Assembly: GCF_900129055.1 (NCBI RefSeq)
Contig: NZ_FQUZ01000009.1
Coordinates: 1-40,627, forward strand
DNA length: 40,627 bases
Origin: Lampropedia hyalina DSM 16112
Lineage (GTDB): Bacteria > Pseudomonadota > Gammaproteobacteria > Burkholderiales > Burkholderiaceae_C
Direction: 5' to 3'
The notes under the pieces are model-generated. The model ran no database searches and was not told the origin of the DNA. It was given only the letters and a program-made list of their open reading frames with translations. The translations under genes and the position numbers were made by a program. Below, one piece after another: positions 17,206-26,424 of the stretch; the stretch's first letter is position 1; every line of letters begins with the position of its first letter.

Positions 17206-17268
17206 TCATTGTGCTGGCAAATGCCATTCCCGTGCAAGCGGGTGGATGTTCGACACGGCAGCAGGCCA

Positions 17269-18225
17269 CTATGGTGCGACATAGCCCCGCTCTCCGGGGC
17301 CGGGCAGGTCCAGCGGATTGCCGTACAGGAAGGCCTGCGGGTTGCTGCTGATGTTGCGCGTGAGTTGCTCCACGCTCTGCATGGACACCGATACATCGTT
17401 CATGGTGCGCTCCAGACGCGGCAGGGTGCCGTGGTTGATGCTCTCGGCCACGCCCACAAAGGCCTGCACGCCCCGGTCCAGTTGCACCAGCGCGCCGTCT
17501 TCGGCATTGAGGCGGCTGGCAATACGGGTGATTTCCTGGCTCATCTGCTCGATGCTGGCGGCCGTGCGTTGCAGCGATTGCAGGCTGGTGCCCACATCCT
17601 GGGTCAGGCGGGCGATGCTGGGCTCCAGTGTCTGGCTCCAGCCCTGGTTCATGTTCTGCATCAGCACGGAACCATCGTGCGCGGCCTGGCCGAAACGCTC
17701 GATGGTTTGCGCCAGTGTGTCGCGGTTCTCGGCGTTGAGCAGCGCGTTGATGCTGGCCATGGTCTCGCGCACGTCGCCGATGACTTCCGGCCCCATCGCT
17801 GCCAGTTGGCTCAGGCTGGAAGGCCGCATGTGGATGCGGGCGTGGCCCTTGGCGGTATGCCCCAGCAGCGGCAGGTCGGCGTCGGCATCGTCCAGATCGA
17901 TGTAGGCCAGCCCGGTCACGCCCTGATAGCCCAGCGTGGCGAAGGTGCGCGGGGTGACCGGTGTGGTTTCATCGACGCTGACGCGGATGAGCACATTGCC
18001 AGCCTGCTCCGGGTCAAAGCCAATGTGCATGACCTTGCCGACCGACACGCCCTTGTAGCGCACCGGGGCCTGCAATTGCAGGCCGGTGACGGCCTGGCGC
18101 GTGGTCATTTCATAGGTCTGGTAGCTGCCCTGGTCGCGGGTGAGCCACACGGCCAGCACCAGCAGCAGGGCGGCCACCGTCACCACGAAAATGCCAGCGG
18201 CAATGGCGTGAGATTTGTTTTCCAT
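17269..18225 (-). CDS. MCE-family lipid transport protein (MlaD-like)
   Basis: The 318-residue protein has one N-terminal membrane anchor (AAGIFVVTVAALLLVLAVWL). An MCE domain follows (about residues 40-120; GLQLQAPVRYKGVSVGKV, GYQGVTGLAYIDL). A long helical C-terminal part contains heptad-like stretches (SLQSLQRTAASIEQMSQEI). MCE proteins form periplasmic rings or tubes that carry phospholipids between membranes, working with a permease and an ATPase. Both partner genes lie directly upstream, and the ATPase stop codon immediately precedes this ATG. AGGAG sits about six bases upstream. It is longer than classical MlaD (about 180 residues) because of the C-terminal region, like MCE proteins of the TGD/YrbD-long type. 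Confidence 0.85.
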   Translation of the reverse strand: MENKSHAIAAGIFVVTVAALLLVLAVWLTRDQGSYQTYEMTTRQAVTGLQLQAPVRYKGVSVGKVMHIGFDPEQAGNVLIRVSVDETTPVTPRTFATLGYQGVTGLAYIDLDDADADLPLLGHTAKGHARIHMRPSSLSQLAAMGPEVIGDVRETMASINALLNAENRDTLAQTIERFGQAAHDGSVLMQNMNQGWSQTLEPSIARLTQDVGTSLQSLQRTAASIEQMSQEITRIASRLNAEDGALVQLDRGVQAFVGVAESINHGTLPRLERTMNDVSVSMQSVEQLTRNISSNPQAFLYGNPLDLPGPGERGYVAP

Positions 18226-19113
18226 TCAAGGCTCCTGGGTGGGGGGATGGGATGGCGCAGGCGACGTGCCATCCGGTGTCGAAGGGCGGGTGGGCAGCGC
18301 GCTGGCAGGCTCCAGTGCCCGCAGGCCGCGCTCGCCCAGAAAGAACTGCTGGATGAACGGATGTTCATACTGCACCACCTGCCGGGGCGGAGCGTTGATG
18401 ATGACCTTTTTCTCGGCCAGCACCGCCACGGTGGTGCTCAGGGCGTAGAGCGTGTCGAGGTCGTGCGTGACCATGATGACGGTCAGCCCCAGTTCCTCGT
18501 GCAGCTCCAGCAGCAGCTCGCAGAATTCATCGGAACCGCGCGGGTCCAGCCCGGCGGTGGGTTCGTCCAGCAGCAGCAGCGGCGGATCCATGATGAGTGC
18601 CCGCGCCAGTGCCACGCGCTTTATCATGCCGCCCGAGAGGTCGGCTGGCATGCGGAACGCATGTTCTGGCTTCAGCCCGACCATCTGGAGCTTGACCATG
18701 GCGGCATCGAACACCATGTTCAGTGGCAACGCGCCCTGCTCGCGCAGCGGAAACGCAATGTTCTCCAGCACGCTGAAGGCAGAAAAGAGTGCGCCGTGCT
18801 GGAACAGCATGCCCATGCGCGAGGCGGCAGTGGCCGCATCACGGTCGGCAGCGTTCTGGCCGTTGATCTTCACCGCGCCCTGGGAAGGGCGCGTCAGCCC
18901 CAGAATGTGGCGCAGCAGAACGGTCTTGCCCGTGCCCGAACCGCCCACCAGACTGAGAATGTCGCCCCGGAACACCTGAAGATTCAAGTCCTGGTGTACG
19001 CTGAAGGCACGCTGGCCCTGGCCAAACGTCGTCCAGAGCCGTTCGATGTCCACCAGCAGTTCCCGCTGGGGTGCTGGGGTCTCCACGGTTTGCGGCATGG
19101 CATGCGTCGTCAT
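18226..19113 (-). CDS. ABC transporter ATPase, MlaF-like
   Basis: The 295-residue ATPase has Walker A GGSGTGKTVLLRHILGL, signature LSGGMIKRVALARAL, Walker B PLLLLDEPTAGLDP and H-loop VTHDLDTLY. The LSGGM(I/R)KR signature and the SGTGKT loop are characteristic of MlaF, the energy source for phospholipid transport with MlaE. The ATG at 19113, two bases after the permease stop, is chosen; the open frame continues upstream only as an overlap with the permease gene. The C-terminal tail is rich in Pro, Ser and Thr and longer than usual. It is the middle gene of a tight three-gene operon. Confidence 0.88.
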   Translation of the reverse strand: MTTHAMPQTVETPAPQRELLVDIERLWTTFGQGQRAFSVHQDLNLQVFRGDILSLVGGSGTGKTVLLRHILGLTRPSQGAVKINGQNAADRDAATAASRMGMLFQHGALFSAFSVLENIAFPLREQGALPLNMVFDAAMVKLQMVGLKPEHAFRMPADLSGGMIKRVALARALIMDPPLLLLDEPTAGLDPRGSDEFCELLLELHEELGLTVIMVTHDLDTLYALSTTVAVLAEKKVIINAPPRQVVQYEHPFIQQFFLGERGLRALEPASALPTRPSTPDGTSPAPSHPPTQEP

Positions 19114-19115
19114 CG

Positions 19116-20264
19116 TCAGAACCCCACGTTGCGGAAGACCACGGCAAAGATCGCGTCGATCACGATCACCGCCGTGATGGAAGTCACCACCGAGGCCGTG
19201 GTTCCGGCCCCCAGGCTTTGCGTATTGGGCTTGACCCACAGCCCCCAGTGGCAGCCGATGAGGGCAATGGCCAGCCCGAACACCACCGACTTGCCCACAC
19301 CCAGGGCCAGATTGGCAATGTCCACGGCATCGGGCAGGGCTTGCAGGAAGAATGCGGGCGATATGTCCAGGGCCATCTGCGAGGCCCACATGCCGCCGAT
19401 CAGGGCCGCCAGCGTCGTCCAGACACTCACCAGCGGCATGGCCAGCGACAGGGCCAGCGCGCGCGGCATCACCAGCCGGAAGCCCAGCGCAATGCCCATG
19501 ACGCGCATGGCATCGAGTTCCTCATTGACGCGCATCACGCCAATCTGCGCAGTAATGGCCGAGCCGGAACGCCCGGCCACCAGAATCGCTGCCAGCAGCG
19601 GGCCGAGTTCGCGCGTGAGGGAGATGCCCAGAATATCGACGATGAACGCATCGGCCCCGAACTGGCGCAGTTGCAGGGCCAGCAGATAGGCGATCACCAC
19701 GCCGATCAGAAACCCCACCAGCGCGGTGATCGGCAATGCCTGCGCGCCCATGCGGAACAGGTGCGCGGAAATATCGCGCCAGGGGCCGCGCAGCGGTTTG
19801 CCCAGCAGCCGCAATACATCCAGCAGCAACTGGCCGAGCAACTGCACGATCTGCCACCAGTGCGACAACGCGCCCAGAGCCAATTGGCCAATGTGCTGGA
19901 ATGCCCGCTTCCAGCTCTCCTGCCGGGGCTGCTTTTGCTCGGGTGGCACGGCCAGCCGCACCACGCGCTCCAGAATGGCCTGCTGTGCCGCACTGGCCTG
20001 CCGGTTGGCGGGCAATGTCTGTTCCCAGGCCGCTTCCCACAGCACCTGCGCGGCCACATGGTCGAACTGGCTGGCCGGGCGCAAGTCCCAGCAGACGGCA
20101 TCGGCCTGTCCGCTGTGGCGCACGGTGCGAATCTGCCGCGCCAGCGGCTTCCAGTATGCCGTCTGTGCCAGCATGGCCGCCGTCCAGCAGCCTTGCAGGA
20201 CAATCTGCGGCGGGTCGGCATCGGTGCGAATCTCAAGCGTGGGAGGCGGGGGATGGGCGTTCAT
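19116..20264 (-). CDS. MlaE-family permease with N-terminal STAS-like region
   Basis: The 382-residue inner-membrane permease has two parts. Residues 1 to about 120 are soluble, with a STAS-like start (LEIRTDADPPQIVLQGCWT) that recalls MlaB. From about residue 160 the MlaE permease follows (ALPITALVGFLIGVVIAYL, RELGPLLAAILVAGRSGSAI, MRVNEELDAMRVMG). A fused N-terminal region would explain why no separate mlaB gene is present. It is the first gene of the operon. Upstream, CATAAT and TGTACA on the minus strand could be its promoter, with transcription starting almost at the ATG. Confidence 0.85.
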   Translation of the reverse strand: MNAHPPPPTLEIRTDADPPQIVLQGCWTAAMLAQTAYWKPLARQIRTVRHSGQADAVCWDLRPASQFDHVAAQVLWEAAWEQTLPANRQASAAQQAILERVVRLAVPPEQKQPRQESWKRAFQHIGQLALGALSHWWQIVQLLGQLLLDVLRLLGKPLRGPWRDISAHLFRMGAQALPITALVGFLIGVVIAYLLALQLRQFGADAFIVDILGISLTRELGPLLAAILVAGRSGSAITAQIGVMRVNEELDAMRVMGIALGFRLVMPRALALSLAMPLVSVWTTLAALIGGMWASQMALDISPAFFLQALPDAVDIANLALGVGKSVVFGLAIALIGCHWGLWVKPNTQSLGAGTTASVVTSITAVIVIDAIFAVVFRNVGF

Positions 20265-20272
20265 GCGGGCTT

Positions 20273-20300
20273 ATTATGCGCACAAGCCCGCACCTGTACA
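20273..20300 (-). promoter_or_regulatory. possible promoter of the Mla-like operon
   Basis: On the minus strand -35 TGTACA (20295-20300) and -10 CATAAT (20273-20278) are spaced by 16 bases. Transcription would begin about 20266, giving a nearly leaderless message for the permease gene. The pattern matches the consensus only partly. On the plus strand of the same 217-bp gap, TATGAT at 20395-20400 may serve as -10 of the divergent exporter operon, but no good -35 goes with it. Confidence 0.35.
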
Positions 20301-20481
20301 GCTTCATCCCCTGAAAAATCCTGCCGAACAAACGGGGAAACCATGCCCTGATCCTGGGGCGCAACGTTCAGAGCCTGTGCTCGGGATTCCCTTGTATGAT
20401 GCCTGCTCTCGCTCTGCGTCCAGCCACGTTCGGAACGCCAGAGAATGTCTCTGTCCGATTGCTTCCCTTCTCCCCCCAACC

Positions 20482-21726
20482 ATGCGCAAACCCCTTTCCT
20501 CAGGCCAGCGTGGCAGGCTCTGGCCGTGGCTGCTGTTGGCACTGGCCGCGCTGTCCCTGCTGCTGTGGCTGGCCTTGCGCGGCGGCCCCCAGGTGGCGGC
20601 CACACAGATTCAGCCCCGCCCGCTGATGCAGACGGTGGTGGCCACTGGCCGCATCACCACACCGGCACGCATGGCACTGGGCAGTCAGGTGGTGGCGCAG
20701 GTGACGGCTGTCCGCGTCGAGGCCGGCCAGCGCGTCGCGGCAGGTGAAGTGCTGGTGCAACTGCGCAGCGACGAGGCCGATGCCGCCGTGGCACAGGCAC
20801 GCATTGCGCTGGAACAGGCACAGTGGCAGCAGGCCGAACTGGAGCGGGTGCACGCGCCAGTGGCCGCCCAGGCTGTGCGCCAGGCACAGGCCGACTGGAC
20901 GCTGGCGCAAGTGGAGCACCAGCGCGTGCGCGATCTGGTGGCGCGCCGGTTCTACGCCCCGGCCAGTCTCGATACCGCCGAACGCAGTCTGCAACGCACC
21001 CAGGCGCAACTGGCCACGGCACGCACCCAGCACCAGGCCACCTTGCCGGGAGGAGCCAGCCACTCGCTGGCACTCGCACAGCAGCAGCAGGCCCAGGCCG
21101 CGCTGGAGCGTGTCCAGGCACAGCGCGCCCTGCTGACCTTGCACGCGCCCACTGATGCCGTGGTGCTCACCCGCGAGGTGGAGCCGGGCGACGTGGCATC
21201 GGCAGGCAGCGTGCTGCTGACCCTTGCCGCCGTGGGTGAAACCCGCATCCATGCCACGCTGGACGAGCGCAACCTGCCGCTGCTGCACGAAGGCATGGCC
21301 GCCCAGGCCGTGGCCGATGCCTATCCCAATCAGCCGTTTGCCGCCCAGCTCTATTACCTCTCGCCCGCCGTCGATGCCCAGCGCGGCACCGTGGAGCTGC
21401 GCCTGCGTGTGCCCGAACCGCCGGATTTTCTGCGCCCGGACATGACCGCATCCGTGGAAATCATCACCGGCCAGAAGGATGATGCCCTTACCCTGCCCGC
21501 CGACTGGCTGCACGATGCCGACGGCCCCGCCCCGTGGGTGCTCACGGTGCGCGACGCACGGGCACAGCGACAAACCGTGCAACTGGGTCTGCGCGGCATC
21601 GGCCATGTCGAAATTGCCAGCGGCCTGCAAGCAGGCGACTGGGTGCTGGCCCCCGATGGCAAAGTGCGCGAAGGCCAGCAGGTGCGCCCCATGCCGACAG
21701 CCGCCATAGCAGCAGCGACCCCATGA
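20482..21726 (+). CDS. periplasmic adaptor (membrane fusion protein), MacA/HlyD type
   Basis: This 414-residue protein has an N-terminal membrane anchor (WPWLLLALAALSLLLWLAL). The lipoyl-like half motif (GSQVVAQVTAVRVEAGQRVAAGEVLVQL) comes next, then a Gln/Ala-rich coiled-coil hairpin at about residues 90-210. The second lipoyl half (LHAPTDAVVLTREVEPGDV) and a beta-barrel region close the protein. Such adaptors link an inner-membrane ABC pump to an outer-membrane channel. The ATG at 20482 is chosen because it precedes the anchor directly. Its stop overlaps the next start (ATGA at 21723), so it opens a coupled operon with an FtsX-type permease and an ATPase. The substrate is unknown. Confidence 0.85.
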   Translation: MRKPLSSGQRGRLWPWLLLALAALSLLLWLALRGGPQVAATQIQPRPLMQTVVATGRITTPARMALGSQVVAQVTAVRVEAGQRVAAGEVLVQLRSDEADAAVAQARIALEQAQWQQAELERVHAPVAAQAVRQAQADWTLAQVEHQRVRDLVARRFYAPASLDTAERSLQRTQAQLATARTQHQATLPGGASHSLALAQQQQAQAALERVQAQRALLTLHAPTDAVVLTREVEPGDVASAGSVLLTLAAVGETRIHATLDERNLPLLHEGMAAQAVADAYPNQPFAAQLYYLSPAVDAQRGTVELRLRVPEPPDFLRPDMTASVEIITGQKDDALTLPADWLHDADGPAPWVLTVRDARAQRQTVQLGLRGIGHVEIASGLQAGDWVLAPDGKVREGQQVRPMPTAAIAAATP

Positions 21727-22927
21727 ACTCGCGCCTGCCCTTTGTCTGGATGGTGGCCCTGCGCTTTCTGCGCGAAGGCAAGACCCAGACCCTGTTGATT
21801 CTGGCGGGCATCACCGTGGGCGTGGCCGTGGTGGTGTTTCTCTCCGAATTGATCGCCCAGTTGCAGACCAGCATGATCGAGCGCGTGCTGGGCAGTCAGG
21901 CGCACATCGTCATGCGGCCCCTGGAAGAGCACAACACCCGCGCCCTCGCCACCGATGCCGCCACCATCATGGAACCCCGCACCCAGCGGCTGCGGGCCAT
22001 CGACCAGTGGCAGTCCATGCTGCCGCTGGCACAGGGAATTCCGGGGGTGCTGGCGGCCTCGCCCACGGCCAGCGGCCCGGCCTTTGCGGTGCGCGGGCGG
22101 GCCAGCAAGTCGGTGGCCGTGCTGGGCGTGGAGCCAGCGCGTTTTCTGCAAATCGTCCAGATGGATGCCTACATGCTGCACGGGCGGTTCGCGCTCAGCG
22201 GCAACCACACCATCATCGGCAAGGATCTGGCCAACGACCTGGGGGCCAGCGTGGGCGACAGGATTTTCGTGCGCACCGCCGATGGCCGCAACGAAATGCT
22301 GCAAATCACCGGCCTGTTCGACATCGGCAACCGCGACCTGAACCGCCGCTGGGTGTTCACCACCCTGAAACTCGCGCAGAACCTGCTGGACATCGCCGGG
22401 GGGGCCTCCAGCATCGACATCACCGTGCAGGACATCTTCCAGGCCGAAGCGGTTGCCCGCCAGTTGCAGGCGCGCAGCGGCCTGACCGTCGAGAGCTGGA
22501 TGCAGACCAACGCACAACTGCTCACGGCCCTGCGCAGCCAGGCTTCGTCCAACACGCTGATTCGCAGCTTCATGGTCATCGTTGTCGCGCTGGGCATTGC
22601 CAGCGTGCTGGTGGTCAGCGTGGTGCAGAAGCAAAAGGAAATCGGCATTCTGCGGGCGATGGGAGCCAGCACCGGCCAGATGATGGGCGTATTCCTGCTG
22701 CAAGGCGGGCTGCTGGGGCTGGCCGGTGCCTTGCTGGGCATGGCCTTCGCCTTCGGCCTGCTGCAAACCCTGCACTGGCTCGCACCCGACAGCATCTTTG
22801 CCGAAGTGCAGCTCTCGCCCGCCACGCTGCTGGCGGCCCTGGGCATGGCCGTGGGCATTGGCCTGCTGGCCGCACTGCTGCCTGCCCGCCGCGCCGCACG
22901 GCTCGACCCGGTGGCTGCCATCCGGGG

Positions 22928-22931
<4 letters not shown>
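21723..22931 (+). CDS. ABC transporter permease, FtsX/MacB type
   Basis: The 402-residue permease has the layout of MacB, LolC and FtsX domains. One helix lies near the N-terminus ([19 protein letters not shown]) and a periplasmic domain of about 230 residues follows. Three helices near the C-terminus complete it ([60 protein letters not shown]). Unlike MacB it has no ATPase in the same chain; that is the next gene. Four-base ATGA overlaps join it to both neighbours. Type VII ABC systems of this design expel compounds from the periplasm or move lipoproteins. The presence of a MacA-like adaptor favours export. Confidence 0.85.
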
Positions 22932-23691
<760 letters not shown>

Positions 23692-23695
<4 letters not shown>

Positions 23696-24372
23696 CCTCC
23701 TCTCACACCATTCCCACCGCCGTGCAGCCCCTGCAAGCCACGCTGCAAGAACTGCTGCACGATGCCAGCCTCTGCCCCACCGCCCTGCCCGGCACCGATC
23801 TGCAACTGTGGCTGCTGGATGCCACCCACATGCACCGCCGCTTCAACCCCGATGAGACCCGCCGCATCATGGACGAGCCGCCCTACTGGTGCTTTTGCTG
23901 GGCCAGCGGCCTGGTGCTGGCACGCTGGCTGGCCGAGCAACCGCATTGGGTGCGCGGCAAAACCGTGCTGGACTTTGGCACCGGCTCCGGCGTGGCCGCG
24001 ATTGCCGCCGCCAGGGCCGGTGCTGCCGAAGTGGTGGCCTGCGACCTTGACCCGCTCGCGTTGCAGGCCACCGCCGCCAATGCCGCGCTCAACGGCGTGA
24101 CGCTGGGCTACAGCAGCGACTTCTTTGCCGAGGCCGACCGCTTCGATCTGGTGCTGGTGGCCGACGTGCTCTACGACCGCGCCAACCTGCCGCTGCTCGA
24201 TGCGTTCCTGACGCGCAGCCAGCAGGTGCTGGTGGCCGATTCGCGCGTGCGCGACTTCCACCACCCGCCCTACGCCCGCATTGCCCGGCAGGAGGCCAGC
24301 ACCTGGCCCGATCTGGACGAGTCGCCCGAATTCCGCCGCATCAGCCTCTACCACGCCAGCCGTCAGCCCTGA
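23692..24372 (+). CDS. class I SAM-dependent methyltransferase (ETFB-lysine/Nnt1-like)
   Basis: The 226-residue protein has the AdoMet-binding motif [17 protein letters not shown], motif [14 protein letters not shown] and the motif [28 protein letters not shown] just ahead of motif I resembles the COG3897 group, which includes lysine methyltransferases for the electron transfer flavoprotein beta subunit. Its target here is unknown. It is joined to the exporter ATPase by a four-base ATGA overlap, so all four genes are probably translated together, although no functional link between such an enzyme and an exporter is established. A hairpin with flanking A/T runs follows. Confidence 0.78.
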
Positions 24373-24384
24373 GAACGTATTTAC

Positions 24385-24418
24385 GAAAAAACGCCGCTCC
24401 AGTTTCCCAGAGCGGCGT
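24385..24418 (-). terminator. intrinsic terminator between convergent operons
   Basis: ACGCCGCTC (24391-24399) pairs with GAGCGGCGT (24410-24418). On the minus strand the stem is followed by a run of six T, so it would stop transcription of the aceE-aceF-lpdA operon. On the plus strand the hairpin follows the methyltransferase gene, but without a T-run. A MITE lies between this terminator and lpdA, so the insertion probably separated the two. Confidence 0.75.
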
Positions 24419-24464
24419 GGTCACATCAACAGCCAGACGGCCATTGAGTGGAAGGAACGGTTAG

Positions 24465-24625
24465 GGAAGGTCTGCAAAACTCTTGCGGTAAGCCCGTGCC
24501 CGCCACTGGGATGCAGCGCAAGGCGGATTTTGCGGTCAATAGCGGGGCTATTGACCGCAAAAGCCAACGCCGCGATGCGCCCAGTGGCGGGATGCGGGCG
24601 GCGCAACGGGTTTTGCAGACCTTCC
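24465..24625 (+). repeat. IS5-related palindromic MITE, copy 2
   Basis: This 161-bp copy has the same orientation as the other two. Its flanks are TTAG on the left (24461-24464) and CTGG on the right (24626-24629), so the target duplication is not preserved. Either two bases changed, or the copy is a hybrid from recombination between elements. Its right flank is next to the lpdA stop codon at 24631-24633, so it is transcribed as the 3' untranslated region of the pyruvate dehydrogenase operon. Confidence 0.85.
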
Positions 24626-24630
24626 CTGGA

Positions 24631-26409
24631 TCACTTCTTGCGCACCGGTGGCAAATCCGTGCAGGAGCCTTCAAACGCTTCCGCCGCCATGCCGATGCTT
24701 TCGCCCAGCGTGGGGTGGGGGTGGATGGTCTTGCCGATATCGACCGCATCCGCGCCCATTTCGATGGCCAGTGCGATTTCGCCGATCATGTCGCCCGCGT
24801 GCGTGCCGACGATGCCGCCACCGACGATCTGGTGGGTGTCATCGCTGAACAGCAGTTTGGTGAAGCCCTCGTCGCGGGTGTTGGCAATGGCGCGGCCCGA
24901 TGCCGTCCACGGGAACAGCCCTTTGTGCACCTTGATGCCCTGCGCCTTGGCCTGCTCTTCGGTCAGGCCCACCCAGGCCACTTCCGGGTCGGTGTAGGCC
25001 ACGCTGGGGATGACCCGCGCATCGAAGGCAGACTTGGCCAGCTTCGCGTCACCCAGCAGTTCACCGGCAATCACTTCGGCCGCAACATGTGCCTCGTGAA
25101 CGGCCTTGTGCGCCAGCATGGGCTGGCCGACGATGTCGCCAATCGCAAAGATGTGCGGCACGTTGGTGCGCAATTGCACGTCCACGTCGATGAAGCCGCG
25201 TTCGCCCACGATGACACCGGCCTTGTCGGCGGCAATCTTCCTGCCGTTCGGAATGCGCCCCACGGCTTGCAGCACCAGGTCGTAGGTTTGCGGCTCGGGC
25301 GCACCTTCGCCTTCAAAACTGACCTTGATGCCTTCGGGCGTGGCTTCGGCTCCGACGGTCTTGGTCTTGAGCAGAATGTGGTCGAAGCGCGGGGCATTGA
25401 GCTTCTGCCAGACCTTGACGAGATCGCGGTCTGCCCCCTGCATCAGGCCATCCTGCATTTCCACCACGTCCAGGCGCGTGCCCAGGGTGCTGGAGTACAC
25501 CGTGCCCATTTCCAGGCCAATGATGCCGCCGCCGACCACCAGCATGCGTTTGGGAGCCTGGCGCAGTTGCAACGCGCCAGTGGACGTGACGATGCGCGGG
25601 TCATCCGGCAGGAACGGCAGTTTCACGGCTTCGGAACCGGCCGCAATGATGGCGCGCTTGAAGCGCAGGGTCTGCGTGCCACCATCGGCCAGTTGCACGC
25701 TCAGGTGCTGCGGGTCGGCAAACTCGCCCGTGCCCTGCACCACCGTGACCTTGCGCATCTTGGCCATCGCCGCGAGTCCGCCGGTCAGCTTGGAGATGAC
25801 CTTTTCCTTGTGGGCACGCAGTTTGTCAATGTCGATCTGCGGCTGGCCGAAGACCACGCCCAGGCTCTCCATGTGGCTGGCCTCGTCAATGACGGCCGCA
25901 ACGTGCAGCAGTGCCTTGGACGGAATGCAGCCCACATTCAGGCAGACCCCGCCCAGCGTGGGGAAGCGTTCCACCAGCACGGTTTTCAGGCCGAGGTCGG
26001 CGGCGCGGAACGCTGCCGAATACCCGCCGGGACCTGCGCCCAGCACCAACACGTCGTATTCCGCATCGGCAGAACCGCTGTAGCTGGCCGCCTGTGGCGC
26101 GGCAGCAGGAGCGGCCACAGTGGCAGCCGCAACGGGTGCGGGTGCGCTGGCAGCCGGGGCCGAAGCCACGGTTTCGCCTTCCAGCAGCAAGACCAGCGAA
26201 CCTTCGCTGACCTTGTCGCCCAGAGCCACTTTCAGCTCCTTGACCACGCCCGCATGGCTCGATGGAATTTCCATCGAGGCCTTGTCGGACTCCACCGTGA
26301 TGAGCGATTGCTCCACGGCCACGCTGTCGCCGGGCTTGACCAGCAGTTCGATGACCGTCACGCCGTCGAAGTCGCCGATGTCGGGAACCTTGATTTCAAT
26401 GCTTGCCAT
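24631..26409 (-). CDS. lpdA: dihydrolipoyl dehydrogenase (E3) with N-terminal lipoyl domain
   Basis: E3 reoxidises the dihydrolipoyl groups of the pyruvate dehydrogenase complex, passing electrons through a disulfide and FAD to NAD+. The 592-residue protein begins with a lipoyl domain (residues 1-80, lipoylated lysine in ESDKASME) and an Ala/Pro-rich linker. The flavoprotein follows: FAD site [21 protein letters not shown], redox cysteines in [15 protein letters not shown] site [14 protein letters not shown] and active-site His-Glu in HPHPTLGES. An N-terminal lipoyl domain on E3 is known in several betaproteobacteria. A strong ribosome-binding site (AGGAGGG) precedes the ATG. It is the last gene of the operon, 15 bp after aceF. 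Confidence 0.97.
   Translation of the reverse strand: MASIEIKVPDIGDFDGVTVIELLVKPGDSVAVEQSLITVESDKASMEIPSSHAGVVKELKVALGDKVSEGSLVLLLEGETVASAPAASAPAPVAAATVAAPAAAPQAASYSGSADAEYDVLVLGAGPGGYSAAFRAADLGLKTVLVERFPTLGGVCLNVGCIPSKALLHVAAVIDEASHMESLGVVFGQPQIDIDKLRAHKEKVISKLTGGLAAMAKMRKVTVVQGTGEFADPQHLSVQLADGGTQTLRFKRAIIAAGSEAVKLPFLPDDPRIVTSTGALQLRQAPKRMLVVGGGIIGLEMGTVYSSTLGTRLDVVEMQDGLMQGADRDLVKVWQKLNAPRFDHILLKTKTVGAEATPEGIKVSFEGEGAPEPQTYDLVLQAVGRIPNGRKIAADKAGVIVGERGFIDVDVQLRTNVPHIFAIGDIVGQPMLAHKAVHEAHVAAEVIAGELLGDAKLAKSAFDARVIPSVAYTDPEVAWVGLTEEQAKAQGIKVHKGLFPWTASGRAIANTRDEGFTKLLFSDDTHQIVGGGIVGTHAGDMIGEIALAIEMGADAVDIGKTIHPHPTLGESIGMAAEAFEGSCTDLPPVRKK
26201..26390. repeat. 190-bp lipoyl segment, copy in lpdA
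   Basis: This stretch of the lpdA lipoyl domain is the same as 27887-28076 in aceF apart from four bases over 190 (98% identity). The two lie in the same orientation about 1.7 kb apart. The flanking parts of both genes diverge at once, which points to recent gene conversion or duplication. Confidence 0.9.
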
Positions 26410-26424
26410 TGGGATTCCCTCCTG

